This document shows, piece by piece, positions 33,963 through 46,319 of a stretch of DNA of 64,000 bases. Position 1 is the first letter of the stretch. Each line of letters begins with the position of its first letter. The translations under genes and the position numbers were made by a program. The notes beneath the pieces are model-generated. The model was given only the letters and a program-made list of their open reading frames with translations. It did not search any database and had not been told where the DNA came from. Source of the DNA: Haberlea rhodopensis (taxonomy: Eukaryota > Streptophyta > Magnoliopsida > Lamiales > Gesneriaceae); the NCBI GenBank assembly GCA_907163345.1, contig CAJQUN010000024.1:4464001-4528000 (forward strand), in the 5' to 3' direction.

Positions 33963-34337
33963 AAAAAAAATTAAAAAGAAATTGATTTGGGCCGTGGCAG
34001 CTCGACACAAACTGTTTGACATAAGGGGCGAAATTTTCCAAAATTTTAATGCTAAACGTGTGATTTCGGGTGGGGAAACAGCGAGGCCCACGCAAAATAC
34101 ACGCGTACGCCCAAGTTGCGCTGACACTTTCAACTTTGGATCTTCATGTTGTTTTCCTCACGTTTTTAATGCATTTCACGTTTCGATTTTTAAAAACACA
34201 ATTCTGTCTTTCAGATTTTATATAATTTTGTAAAATTTGTTGGATACACTGTTATTTGCTTTTATTTATTCACGTGGCTAAAAAGTGGAGCAGTTCTTCA
34301 TTTATAGGCGCAATTTGCGTGGATTTTATGTTATAAC
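33963..34337. other. Intergenic, no gene recognised
   Basis: No feature is supported here. Confidence 0.4.
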
Positions 34338-34765
34338 TAGGATGTTTATGGAATGGAATCAATCTAGAACCAATCCGGATTATAAAGAATGTTTATTGGA
34401 TCGGATTTATCCGGAACCATCCTGATTTATCCGATTCAATACAAAACCAATCAAATCGGTTCCGAATAGACAAAAACTGAAATTTGAATCGAATTATGTA
34501 GCTTAAAAGGAGATCTAGAACCATTTTAATCATGCTTGGTTAAATCCATCCAATAATATCTCTATTGAATAACTTGTTTTATAAATAACTTCTTTTTGTA
34601 CATATAATAGTTGGAAAGTTTTTTTTGATTTAATCCAGTCTAGTTTGATTCTACAATCCCCTCCAATATGATGTCCTATATGATTGGTATGCTTTCATTA
34701 CCCCAGGTCCAAACCGCTTTAATTTGATCTGGAACCGATCCAATTCGGTTCGATAAACATCCCTA
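34338..34765. mobile_element. Older hAT-like MITE
   Basis: The ends TAGGATGTTTATGGAA and (reverse complement) TAGGGATGTTTATCGAA are inverted repeats about 428 bp apart, around GGAACCGATCC-type text. The 8 bp flanks (GTTATAAC and CTTATAGA) match only partly, suggesting an older insertion. Confidence 0.6.
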
Positions 34766-35981
34766 CTTATAGATAACAATACTATTCTTGTCAAAATCCT
34801 GAGGAGCTCAGAGTTGGAGAGACTAGCTGCCAACATTAATTTTGTAGTTTGAGATATGTTTTTCAGGATGTATCTTTGGGTATAGCAAACAAGATAACAA
34901 ATTTCTTTGATTGTTGAGGTCATAGTTCGACTATTTGTCCTTGAAACGTTATTCTCCGCTATGGTGCTCACGGTTTACCGACTTTCCCAAGATACGACTA
35001 TGATTCGTGATAGAAGCATTTCAAATCACGAATCCACAAATCACAAATGTTAAAAAGCGCTCAAGTTTGAACAATTGATGAAGATGAACAAAATACACAG
35101 ATTTTGCACTTTAATCTTGTCTTTGATCTTGTAAAATATGTTTTTAATTCATTTAAGGATTGTTCTATTTATACTAAACAAATAAACATCATCAAAAGAC
35201 ATTTTTCGAAAGTGTTATTTCATAAAAAATCGCAACTATATGCGAAAGAGTACATATCCCTTTGAAAAAAAACTACATTTCACTTTCCCGGACAGAAACA
35301 TAGGTGCTAGGGCGCCGCCAATTGGGGCCCTAGCACCGTGCCCACTGCCTCGACATTACCCAGGTAAGCGGTGCCCCTGCGATGCCCCCACTGACCGGGT
35401 TTTGTTTTCTTGTTCGTTTTCGTCCGTTTTTTCTCAATTCGTCATTTTTTTCGACTTTTTCATGCTTAATTTCAATTCATTAAACATATTTTTCCAACAA
35501 ATTTCATAGAATGGCAGGATCCTTTAGTGTCGCCCTATTAGACTTCAATTCTCTTAAAAATTATGAAGCCTTGAACATTACAAATTGGAATTTGAGGTTT
35601 ATTCAAACTTAATATAATTTCCCAATCGGTACTATCACGTCTGACTTATTTACACGAGTAATTCATCTTGTGTGAAATGTAATATTCTTCTGATTTATTC
35701 TACATAAAAGAGGAGACATCGATTTATTCACATACGTGTGCCGACTCGACAACTTTTAGCACATTATCCAATTAAATATGGGCCGTTACAGAGCCTTTAT
35801 ACGTAAACAAATCCAAAATATGTCTTTGCGCAATCTAACATGCCGCATATACTATGGACAAATTGGCCTGCTTTTCTGAAAGGAGAAGTGTTCTTAAAAG
35901 CCCATTTATGATCTGAGCCCAATACCGTTTGTATGTTAGTGTGGTCCAACTCGGATGTGCCCATGGACTTTTTTTTTTTTT
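34766..35981. other. Intergenic with a GC-rich island
   Basis: No gene is recognised. A GC-rich patch at about 35304-35396 includes the palindrome-like GGGCGCCGCCAATTGGGGCCC and may be a repeat fragment. Confidence 0.4.
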
Positions 35982-37766
35982 GGAAAGTTCATGCCGGTAC
36001 CCAACGATAAAACTTTATTCATCCTACTCCAAAAAAAACTTGCAATCATTTAAGTCCACTTTATGTTAAATGACAAAAGTATCCTTAATAAGAAAATGCG
36101 GCAATCTCAGAAATTTCAATCTCTTCTTTTTTAGCACTTTGTTCGAGCTCTTCCTTCACCACTGCGATTCAAATCTTCTCGTAAATATCTATCGTCAGTT
36201 ACGACAATTGGTTTATTCTCTTCATCTCTTCAATTTTTCGTTCCATCACTTCGTTCCAGATTTTTTTCCAATTATGGTATGTGTGTGTATGTGTGTAAGT
36301 GTATATAAATATACTGTTTGTTGCCTTTTGAAGTTTTTTAGTTATGATTCATATGTGTACTTGCTTCTTTGCTCATTTTCAGAATTTACAGCCCGAAACT
36401 TGCAACGAAGAAGATGACACTAAGGAAAATTAATTGGTGCACGAAAATTATAAAAAGTAACTGGTGCACGAAAGTTATAAAAAATAACTGGTGCACGAAA
36501 ATTATTAGCGGTAACCTGTGCATAAAAGACTGAAAATCAGTAACTGATGCACGAAAAATGAAAATCAGTAACTGATGCAAGAAAATTAAAATCAGTAGTT
36601 GATGCACGAAAATTGAAAATCAGTAATTGATGCACGAAAATTAAAATCAGTCACTGATGCACAAAACATAGAAAAATATGTGATGCACGAACCATAATCG
36701 TAAGTGGGTGATGCACGAACCATACAATTATGTAAGTGATGCACGGACATTTAATTTCGTGCACAAGTTATTTTATTTCATGCACCAAGGTTATATTTTC
36801 ATGCACCAGTTACTTTTTATAATTTTTGTGCACCAGTTACTTTTTATCATTTTCGTGCACCAGTTACTTTTATGATTTATATTTTCGTGCACCAGTTACT
36901 TTTTATAATTTTCGTGCACCAATTACTTTTTTTTTTATTTTCGTGCACCAGCTACTTTTTATGATTTTCATACACCAATGTTATATTTTCGTGCACCGGT
37001 TACTTTTAATCGTTTTCGTGCACCAATTACTTTTTATAATTTTCGTGCACCAGTTACGTTTTATAATTTTCGTGCACCAATTACTTTTTCTCCAGGTCAT
37101 CTTCTTCGTTGCAATATCTTGCTGTCAGGCTGTAAATTTTGGAAATGAGCAAACAAACACGGACACCAATGCATACATTACTTCTTCATTCATATGCATC
37201 AGTCAAAGTCATGTGAGATTTTTTTTTTTTAAAAAAACATACCAACAAACTTTCGTATCTATAATTTAGCATCGGTATTCAAATTTATAATTCACATACA
37301 CAAACACTGGAATGTGCAGAGTAGATCCGGAAATTATATGTGCAGAGTAGTCCGGGGTTTTCTTCGATTCAAAAAGATTTCAAATGCTACGAACAATTTA
37401 GATGCTTCGATCCAAACATATTTCATGTGCATAACATTGTAGCAAATAGTTTTTAGGTGGGGCCGACGAGACGAGACGACAAGATGATGAAGAAAATAAT
37501 GATCTGAGAATCGCCGAAAATTGGAGATTTTACGTGCAGAGGGGGAAAAGAGATGACATAAAGAGTTAATCTGAAATTAGGCTTATAGTTTTTATATAAC
37601 TTAAGGGTATTTTGGGAACTAAAAAAGACATTTGCAAACCAACTCTTTAAAAAGTTGACTTATGTGATTATAATTATCTCATAAGTGTATTTTTTTGTAA
37701 ACATTATTTTTTGCTAGACTTATTTGAATTAACTTTCTGAAAACAGTACCAATATGTAATTTTTCC
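35982..37766. mobile_element. 1.8 kb element with inverted ends and an internal inverted minisatellite
   Basis: Left end GGAAAGTTCATGCCGGTACC. Right end, read inward, GGAAAAATTACATATTGGTAC. Further inward, both arms carry TTTGCTCATTT, then TTTACAGCC, and TTGCAACGAAGAAGATGAC in inverse orientation (36386-36417 and 37097-37140). T-tracts flank both ends, so no unambiguous duplication can be defined. No transposase is present. The centre is the inverted minisatellite at 36421-37095. Confidence 0.65.
36421..37095. repeat. Palindromic minisatellite: about 24 GTGCAC-containing units in two inverted arms
   Basis: The left arm (to about 36750) repeats 'aaaagtaactggtgcacgaaa' and variants such as 'aatcagtaactgatgcacg'. 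From about 36755 the right arm repeats the reverse complement, 'ttttcgtgcaccagttac'. Units average about 27 bp. The whole block could fold into a hairpin of about 300 bp per arm. Confidence 0.9.
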
Positions 37767-39956
37767 TTTTTTCCGATTTATAATCTTCTTTCGTTATTTT
37801 TTAATTATCGAGGACCTATACATTTGTAAAAAGCGCATGATAACTTACCATTGGGCTAACCCGACCAAGATCCAATAAATTTTAAAATAGGAAAATGGAG
37901 GGAGTGGTTATAAAATCCAACTCCCCATAACTTCCCCTATTAACCTCCATCATTCTCATTAACTAAAGAATTGGAAAAACATTGAGAAAATAGAAGCAAT
38001 TTTCGTGTGTGAGCAAATATTGGCAAAGTGATTTTGGCTTTCCAATACACCAAAGTTATATATTCAAAGTTGTTCTTAGATTGTGCAAACATAATATGAG
38101 TCTTATTGATTGTATTTGACACTACATACATATAAGAAAAATATCCAAAACAACGACATAATCTCAACTCGATTTTTTGATCCGACAAACGAACAGTATT
38201 TAAGGTTTTTGGCCTTATTGGCTATTGCAAGATTAGGTTTGTCTTTTGTTGATGGTAGAGCAATTTTCTGAAATGCCCTCAATATCCAAATGCTTTTAGT
38301 CTGCCATATATGTATTCCATTGTGTATGCAGAAACATGCATATAAAGATCATATAAATTGGATTATCATAATGAATTTTGTGTATGATAAATTATCATGC
38401 CTTGGCGATGAAGTTGGATATAGAATAAAACTTTATGCAATAGAGTTTCTTAATATCTACTTTGTATTTGTCTCTGTTTTGCAAAAAAATAAAATTTTAA
38501 TTGATAAATGAATCTACTATATATTTCATAAATATCTTAATCATGATTTATTTCATTGATCAACTATAAATCTATAATAATGATTTTAAGTGTTTAGATT
38601 TACTTTTTTATAAAAAACTTTCATACAATGATATAAATTAAATTAGAATTAAAACATTATAATAAGCCACGAATGGTTACTGTTCCTATAAACAGTAAAT
38701 CATCCTCTTGTTTTTATTTTATATATTTTATATATTTGTTTATTATTTATTATATTACACAGAGATTGCTCGATATTGGCCATGACTTTTCAAGCTTCGT
38801 TCCCATATTCTTTCCAAATTGGTGTATGAGTCGTTGCCTTTTTTGCCTGTCACTTTTGAGCCTCCTTTTCCCATCTTCTTTGCCATTTTGATGCCTGTGC
38901 AGGCTCTGGAATTTCCGCCTCCTCGCCGCCCCAACGAAACGCTATGATGGATTGGGTGAGTTGGATGAGGTATAATCTAATTACACTAAGGATTGTGCAT
39001 CTTGCTTTTGGGGTTTCTTCGCCTACCCCTGGATTTAGGCCATGAGCTTCTTTTTTTTTCTTTCTATTTTTGGTGCCTTCTTGTGTGAGTTTATATCGTG
39101 GTTTCTCTCATTTTTTTGCCAACAGATAGAAGAGGATACAGAATCATATGTGCTCAACTTTTGCCGAAATACTTCATCATTTTCGTGGCTTTCGCTGTGG
39201 AGCTTGAGTGTGTGCTCTTCTCAAGCCGACCCATCAGTCATCGACGTCTTCTGGGTGATTACTGAGTAGAACTATACTTTTACACTTTAATTTTTTGGCT
39301 CATTTTGTATTATGGATTTTATTTCTAGGCTTCTTTAGCAAATAATGTGAAGTGTCAGTTACTTGTGCAAGGTGGGGTCCCGATGGAAGCGATTTTGGTA
39401 TGTCTAATTTTCTCCTCGTTTCATGTTTCAAAACGAGAGTATGATGTGGTCGTTAAAATTGTATTGTTAATGACCTGTCCTTTTCACAAATATGTATGTA
39501 CATGGTTCAATCACTATGCTAGACGGTCAAGTTTCGTCTTCAATTGCGTTTTGTTTTTGGGTTGGTGCAGTACACTAAGGAGTTGTACTAGAGAGACCGT
39601 CCTTCAATCAACTTTGGATCTTTATTAATAAGAACTTCGATCTTGGAAGATATATAAATTTGATGTAGAAATTGTGATATTGTACTAGAGAGACCGTCCT
39701 TCAATGATGTCTCAATGTGGCAAATCCCGATAGGTCGTGTACTTTTTGTAGTGTGCATATAGATACTTGAAATATTACATAAGAAATTCTCTTCTTTAAA
39801 TTTTTACTAAGGATTATGTTCTATTGTTTCACCTGGATTTTGATTCCCTTGAAGTTGTTTCTGTTATCATGTTTGCTTCCTTTTATCTCGTGGCTTGACT
39901 GATTAGTGTGTTAAACTCCAAAAAAAATGTTGTTGCATGTGCAAAGCATTTTGTAG
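37767..39956. other. Intergenic region, no confident gene
   Basis: A plus-strand stretch at 38900-39640 is less AT-rich and contains plausible splice sites. It could belong to the 5' part of the GH3 pseudogene that follows, but I cannot align it to the family. Confidence 0.35.
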
Positions 39957-41153
39957 GATGATGGCGTCAAGAATGTTATAGACAAGGGAGGTACCATAGT
40001 ATCATATGATGAACTAGAGAGGATCCATATGGCTCCTTACCTTGATTGTATTTCTCAGGGAGTGTGCTATCATGGCATCATACTCTAGCCGGAACAGAGC
40101 AAAATTACATGGTAACCATTTTCTTCTTACTCGGGTCTTGAAAGAGAAGCTTGGATTTGAGGTAGGATTATAGTTTCTATGAGTATCCTGAGCTAAGCTC
40201 GTATTATGGTTTGTGGAAATCTTACTTGACTGTCTGATTATTAGATGGATGATGGCGAGCCGATTAAGAACTTTTGCCATGGAGAGCATTGTTAAATGTT
40301 TGTGGCTCAATTTAACTCCTAAGCTTAAGCCCGTGATAGTTAGAATGATACATTGAGAATATGGTGCTAAAGAATAATGCAATTTTTTTTTCTGAATTTT
40401 TTTGGAAAATATGGATGTGACAATGATTACGTACATGTGTCTATGTTGAATTGATGCTCGGAACCATTTTTGTTACTCAATGCATTTGAAACCATGTAAA
40501 ATTTCATGTGGTTGACACTGAAATATTAAGGGTGCAAAACAAGATAACAAAGATTCTGAAATTTCAAAAGTGCAAGTAAAAGTACAATTTGTTATTTCAA
40601 AGAGAGAGAAGTTACAATGAAAGCACCATTATAATAGTTGCAATATCACAATGCATCCTCGCTATATCCTTTTTCGGCTTGTTATTATTTACCTTCATAC
40701 TTTATCATTCTTTCCAACATGGTTCTCAGTAAAACCTGTCAAGTTAGCTGAATTTCAACATACTGAAGGGGTGAGACTTTCTTGCAGGGGTTTGTTATTT
40801 CTGACTTTGGAGGGCTGTACCGACTTTCGAGTCCTCATGGATCCTACTATAGGCAGAACATTCTGTCAGCAATAAGTGCAAGAGTTGATATGGTAAAAGA
40901 TCCACAGCCATTGAAAGTTTTAACCAACATGTGACAATGAACATTGTAACATTTTTTGTGTGTTTCACCGGGTGATGGTGCCTTGTCGATTCAATTATCT
41001 CAAGGAGATCTGAAGCATCCAGTGAATTCAGGTGAGATCCCAATTGCTAGAGTCAATGATGCAGATGAAAGAATTCTGGAAGTAAAGTTCGTTTCTGGCG
41101 TCTTTGAACATAACATAAATGATGGATCTTTGCTGGATTTAGTTAACTGTGAG
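39957..41153 (+). pseudogene. GH3 beta-glucosidase-like pseudogene (internal exons)
   Basis: Intact relatives are cell-wall glycoside hydrolase family 3 enzymes. Remnant exons are 39957-40161 (DGVKNVIDKGGTIVSYDELE, RIHMAPYLDCISQGV, then after a frameshift MASYSSRNRAKLHGNH and VLKEKLGFE), 40788-40892 (FVISDFGGLYRLSSPHGS, YYRQNILSAISARVDM), and about 41000-41153 (SGEIPIARVNDADERILEVK, FVSGVFEH). A two-base loss near 40060 breaks the first exon. The nucleophile-bearing motif is altered around its aspartate (SDFGGLYR, normally close to SDWEGLDR). The segment between DM and the SGEIP exon has decayed. The upstream catalytic half and downstream C-terminal domain are not found. Confidence 0.8.
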
Positions 41154-41934
41154 GTGAGCTTAACAATTTTTTGTGCTTTTATATTTCCTGTCTGATATCT
41201 GCAGACGTAGGAGATCTTTGCTGGATTTTTGCCATTTGTATTCTAAATTTTGTTTTAAGTCCCATATTAGAAAAAGTGGCTACATAAAGCTATCGCAACC
41301 ACTTTCCTCGTCTTGTTTGCCAAGCAAATCAGGTGACTTTTCTATATTCTCCGTGCTTTATTTGCTACAGCTTCCTCAATTTATCTTTTAGTTTCTTAAT
41401 GGTTTTCTTTTGATTGAGGTCCTTATACATTTTTTATTCTAAATTTTGTTTCGGTCACGCAAAAAGTGACCACGTGAAACTATAACCACATTCCTCGTCT
41501 TATTTGCCAAGCACATCAAGTGGCTTTTCTACGTATTTACATTTATACGGAGCATGCCCAACTCACCTAATATGTTATGGACAAAACAATATTTTATAGC
41601 CGCAAACAAACAACTAAGAAGCAAAATAGATTTGGCACTGACACCACGCCTTGCACGGTGCAAAGATGAACGAGATTCAATATAAGTACGAAAACATCAA
41701 GATTTTCAATATTATAACTTTTCCACATTTAATCAAATCAACAATATAGAATCGTCTCACACATATGTCCAAATCAGACATATATATACTATATATAAAA
41801 AAATTCATACGAAATTGCAATGGTGAATTTTGTTAGATAAGATGGTATACATATATGTTTTACCTAGCAAAAAAACAAAAGACGGTATGCGTTAAAATTT
41901 GACTTTTGACTCATTTTCTTATGACTGATAATCT
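41154..41934. other. Intergenic with a diverged direct repeat
   Basis: Two related segments containing TTCTAAATTTTGTTT, then CCTCGTCTTRTTTGCCAAGC and TTTTCTA, lie about 195 bp apart (near 41245-41350 and 41440-41540). No gene is seen. Confidence 0.5.
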
Positions 41935-42323
41935 AATCGAACAGCATGATGTTCAGTTTAATGCTTAATTTATCTTCGAATTATTTATGAGTTTTGATGA
42001 TCAACAAAACTTGTGTTTGTTATACTAATGTGTCTACTTAGTGTACAAGTTTAATTGTTGAAAAGTGGATTGATCTAAGAAAATCAAATGTGCAAAGTAT
42101 ATGGCAGATCGCCCCAGGCAATGGTGATCATCGCCCCAGGTGATGGCAGCCAAGAGGGACTTCGCCACGCACATCGACTGAAGCGACGCCGAGGCCCGCG
42201 CGCGATGGCTTCGCCTGAGGCGATGCCTGAAACGTTTGAGACGATGAAGACTTCGCCTGAGGCGATGAACATTTGTGATTAACTGAGGCTACGACATTAT
42301 TTTTTTGGGAACCATCGCCTAAA
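41935..42323 (+). repeat. LTR fragment of the Sirevirus-like family
   Basis: It matches the 5' part of the 3' LTR at 14616-16041: 'gagttttgatgatcaacaaa', 'tgtgtttgttatactaatg', then palindromes CGCCCCAGGCAAT and CGCCTGAGGCGATG, ending near the GGCTACG position. The TATA-containing and R/U5 part is missing. It ends about 240 bp before the HAD phosphatase start codon, on the same strand. Confidence 0.88.
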
Positions 42324-42560
42324 GTTAAAGGGTAAAACAGGTAGTTCATATGTATTGTCTGGCAGCCGCAATTATAGTGCCCTGTCAATATTCCCGGCAT
42401 CGATTGGATTTGTCCATTTGCTATCCCGCGTCATCGATACAGCCATCAGCTCCACCGTGCTTACTGCTCCACAGACGCATCAACACAACCCCTAGTGCAG
42501 ATAGGCAACCGGCGCACTGTGATAAGAATCTCGCAAATCTTACCGTCCGTGATATTGTAT
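42324..42560 (+). promoter_or_regulatory. HAD phosphatase leader/promoter
   Basis: About 240 bp lie between the LTR fragment and the start codon. The region is GC-richer than its surroundings, and no TATA box is evident. Confidence 0.35.
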
Positions 42561-45500
42561 ATGGCGGAGCAGGCGGCCGGTGAAGTCTACGCGCCTCGGA
42601 CGATACAGGTGTGGAGGACGTTGGTGAACTGGATGGCCTTTTTCTTCCGGATCTTCGCACAGATCCTGCGTTGTACGCCGTCGTTTTCGCAGGTCTTATC
42701 TTACGTTGGCCTACGTCATGGCTCTTTGCTCTCTTCTGCGCCACACGCGCCGGCGCAATTCAGGCCTCTTCCGGCGGTGGAGCTGTCGGAATATGAAGCA
42801 GAGGTGGAAGAGGGACCTTCGATGCAATCTAACGCTTCAGTGTCAATCACCGCTCGTGAAGGGAGACTGTTTGATGCTCCGCCTTTGAGGAAGTTAAAGG
42901 TAATATTTTATCTTGAACTTGAGATTTAATTTGAATTATACGGAAGGAGTGAAAAAAAAAAAATTAAACTGCCCGAAAACTAGTTGCCGTAAATACTTTT
43001 ACTTGAGTAAAAGTGAAGAAAACTAAAGCTTACGGTTGACTTGCTGGTAGAGGTTCGAGCTTATAGTGCTATTTGATTTGGTTTAATTCTATGTATTTGC
43101 TATGATTATAGTGTTCAAAAAGATAAAAGAGTTGGATTGAAGCAAATGTGATTTATGTGGGAGAACAGAGTTATTAATGCTTTTGATCGGTTTCTCTCTT
43201 TGTGATGAAGTTGTCTTTTTTTTTGGAAATTAAGCTACTCTTTTGATTGCTCATCTTCTAACTCTAGAAAAAGTTGGAGTTGGTCTTCATGAGAGCTTTA
43301 ATCATTGCGAGAAGGGAACATCATTTTTCTTGATAATGGATAAAAAAAATATTTTCTTAGATTTCTTGTTTCTTATCCAAGAAAATGGATAAGGGGAAAT
43401 GTGTGGGATCGTACTTCGTACTGTCATCTTTCTTAAAACAAAACTAGTCTGCACATTGCAAGATGGATGAACATTGCTAGCTAGTGTACGAATGAATAAT
43501 CTTGACCGAAAGGTGTCAATACAGGTATATGTACTGGCACAATATGCTTTTAGTCTTCTGTGCTATGAATACTGTTTTGGATGTAAGATTGGTGAAATCA
43601 CGTGCATGGCATCTGTTGGATGTAAAATGGCTTTCTGTAGAAAAAAGCGGTTTCTGAGGTTGCTATCACAGTTAAACTGCTTCTCCTAGTTCATACTGTC
43701 AAGATATAGTTGTGTGTTGCATATAGTTACCCAGCCTCACACTGTCATCATATACAGCTTTCCACTATCCTATCTTTATTATGGTGTATTTAATTGTGTC
43801 TTACATCTTGACAAACTTAGGGTGTCTGTTGAGGTGCATTATACAGTAACAAAGTTTCCATGTGCTTAAAATGGTGGGATGTAAATGTATACCTTGTAAA
43901 GGCTTCATTTATTAAGTCTGAGAAGTTACTAACTATAATGTGTCTGCATTCTGTAGAGATTTGCGATGTGTAAGATGCAGCGCTCTATATCATGTGTTCT
44001 ATGTGCTTACTACAGATTAAAAAAGTGAAAATTTTCGAGGAGATTAAGATTCAGACATGCTTATTAAATCAGCACAGCTGCTCCATGAACGAAAATTCAT
44101 AAACTTCTGAAATAAATTAAAAATAGATCCGGGCAAAGGATCTGGGGTGCTCATATGTTCCCTCTTTTATGCTTCAGAGTAGGTAGTTTTCCAGGCCTAC
44201 TTGGTTTCGCTGAAAAATGGTTTAAAGATACATTGCGTGACAAATTTCTACAAGGGGAATAGGTCCAAAAAATGGCTTTGGATGCAGTTCAATTGTTTTT
44301 TTCCCCAGAGGTCGTCAAAGTTTTCTTGGTATGTAAAATGCTGACACCAAATTGAATTGCTTTTGAAAATGTACCTATTTACTGGATGTAGGTGGTTCTT
44401 GATTTGGATGAAACTCTGGTATGTGCATACGAGACCTCAAGTTTACCAGCTATGCTCCGTAGTCAAGCCACCGAAGCTGGTTTAAAATGGTTTGAACTAG
44501 AATGTATCTCTTCTGACAAGGTGAGTTACATGTGCTATTATACTGGGATGATTCAGCAGAAACTTTACATTTTATTTTTACATTTGATATTTTTTGACTT
44601 TGTTTACTTTTAATATTTATATATGTTGATGTGGCTTCAAGGAATTTGATGGCAAACCTAAGATCAACCACGTAACAGTATTTGAACGTCCAGGATTGAA
44701 ACAATTTCTTGACCAACTTAGCGAATTTGCGGAACTTGTCTTATTTACTGCTGGCCTTGAAGGTTTCCTGTTACGCTATGTCTTAGTTTACTTTGTTTTC
44801 AACTGCACTTTAAATAGTGTCTTATTGCTTTTTAATTATTTCAGGATATGCCAGACCTCTTGTTGATAAAATAGATGTCGACAATCGATTCAGTGGTAGA
44901 CTATATCGGCCTTCAACAATTAGCACGTAAGTTATCTGCTCCTTTGTGGTTGGCCGTTGGGAATACCTTCTAACGTCTTCTTTATCTTTCTTATTTCTCG
45001 CCAAGAGGTTACTTATTTTACTTTTTGATTACTAAATGTCCTATATTATACCTTTTCATTGATGGAATTAATTGCTCTCACTTCTAAAACACTGTCTGGA
45101 TGCATGGTTGTGATGTGTTTGCATCTGACAAGTGAATGAAAGGAAAACTAAAGAAATAATGCATGGTATTCAAGAAACGCAAAGTGAAATTTGCCATGCT
45201 GATAATATGCCATTTGACTTATGGTGCTTTAGTAATGTTAATTATTAATGCTAATTATTATGTGGAAAGTACGTAAACAATTGCAATTTTCAAACTTTAA
45301 AAAGTAAAATACATATTATATCAAATTCGATTTTGGGGGTAAATAATATCATGGTTGTGGATAGACGACTTTTTGATGTAATATACTTGGCTTATGACTT
45401 ATTTAAACCTACTGTTACTCGTGCTTCTGTTTTATTGTAATACAATGGGTATTCTGGCTGTCCTGCTATCTTTTGACCTGACTTGAGTGCTCAGGCAGTG

Positions 45501-46319
45501 GAAATTCTCGGAAGTCAACTGATTTATCTTTATTTTCCTAACAATTGCATCTCCTTCAATCTGTATTGTAGCATGGATGATCGTCGGATAGTATACACGT
45601 AAATTTTTTCTTAATTTTTTTTTGAGATTTGTCAGCTTCCGAAAGGTGCAGGAATGATTATCACCATACCCAATACCAATCCCAAACCTTCTGCCTCACT
45701 CCACAGGAGAAGACACATATTAATAATAATAATACTTAAAATAGGAAATGATACTCCTTTCTGCTTGTGAATGATCTTTTGATTAAAAGGTTGAGTTTGA
45801 TGCGATTCCGAACGTTTCATCTAGGACGGAATGGCCTTTTTACTGCTGCAAATTTTTCAGTTTATTTTTCGATCTGATCATTTGCTACTTTAGGAATGCC
45901 TATGTCAACATTATGAATATTATTGTCCGGTGAACTTGTTTGGATCCACCACAGGGAATATCGTGAGCATGTAAAAGATCTATCTTGCTTATCAAAGGAT
46001 TTGTGCAGAATTGTTATTGTTGACAACAACCCATTTAGCTTCTTGTTGCAACCATTAAACGGAATCCCATGCATTCCCTTTTCTGCTGGACAACCGAAAG
46101 ATGAGCAGGTACCAATATTTCGCACAAAACCTATATTTTTCTCCTCGTCCTGACTAATTTTTCTACATTCTCGTCCATCAGCTTTTGGAAGTTATACTTC
46201 CACTACTCAGGGACCTTTCTTTACAGAAGGACGTAAGACCCATTCTCTACGAGAGGTTCCATATGCCTGAATGGTTTCAAAAGCACGGCATCCCTACTTT
46301 GGGGTGGCCAAACACATGA
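42561..46319 (+). CDS. HAD-superfamily CTD-phosphatase-like protein, membrane-anchored, complete, 6 exons
   Basis: A putative Mg-dependent protein phosphatase of the FCP1/SCP-like HAD group. Exons are 42561-42899, 44392-44520, 44642-44762, 44845-44926, 45955-46108 and 46182-46319. All are GT-AG with matching phase and give 320 residues. A hydrophobic N-terminal segment (about residues 20-38, VNWMAFFFRIFAQIL) suggests a membrane anchor. The nucleophile motif VVLDLDETLV (DXDXT, about 114-123) opens the FCP1 homology domain. FERPGLKQFLDQLSEF and LVLFTAGLEGYARPLVD follow, and then IVIVDNNPFSFLLQPLNGIP, which supplies the acidic motif. The C-terminus ends FHMPEWFQKHGIPTLGWPN. The layout matches the Arabidopsis At3g55960 type as I recall it. 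Its substrate is unknown. Confidence 0.93.

Noticed and set aside
36386..37269. Histidine/glutamine/valine-rich 'proteins' across the minisatellite
   Set aside because: They are translations of the repeat unit (FVHQLLFI-type periodicity) with no family match and symmetrical on both strands.
38900..39640. 5' exons of the GH3 pseudogene
   Set aside because: Splice-like sites and less AT-rich sequence are present, but no translated segment aligned to GH3 motifs I know.
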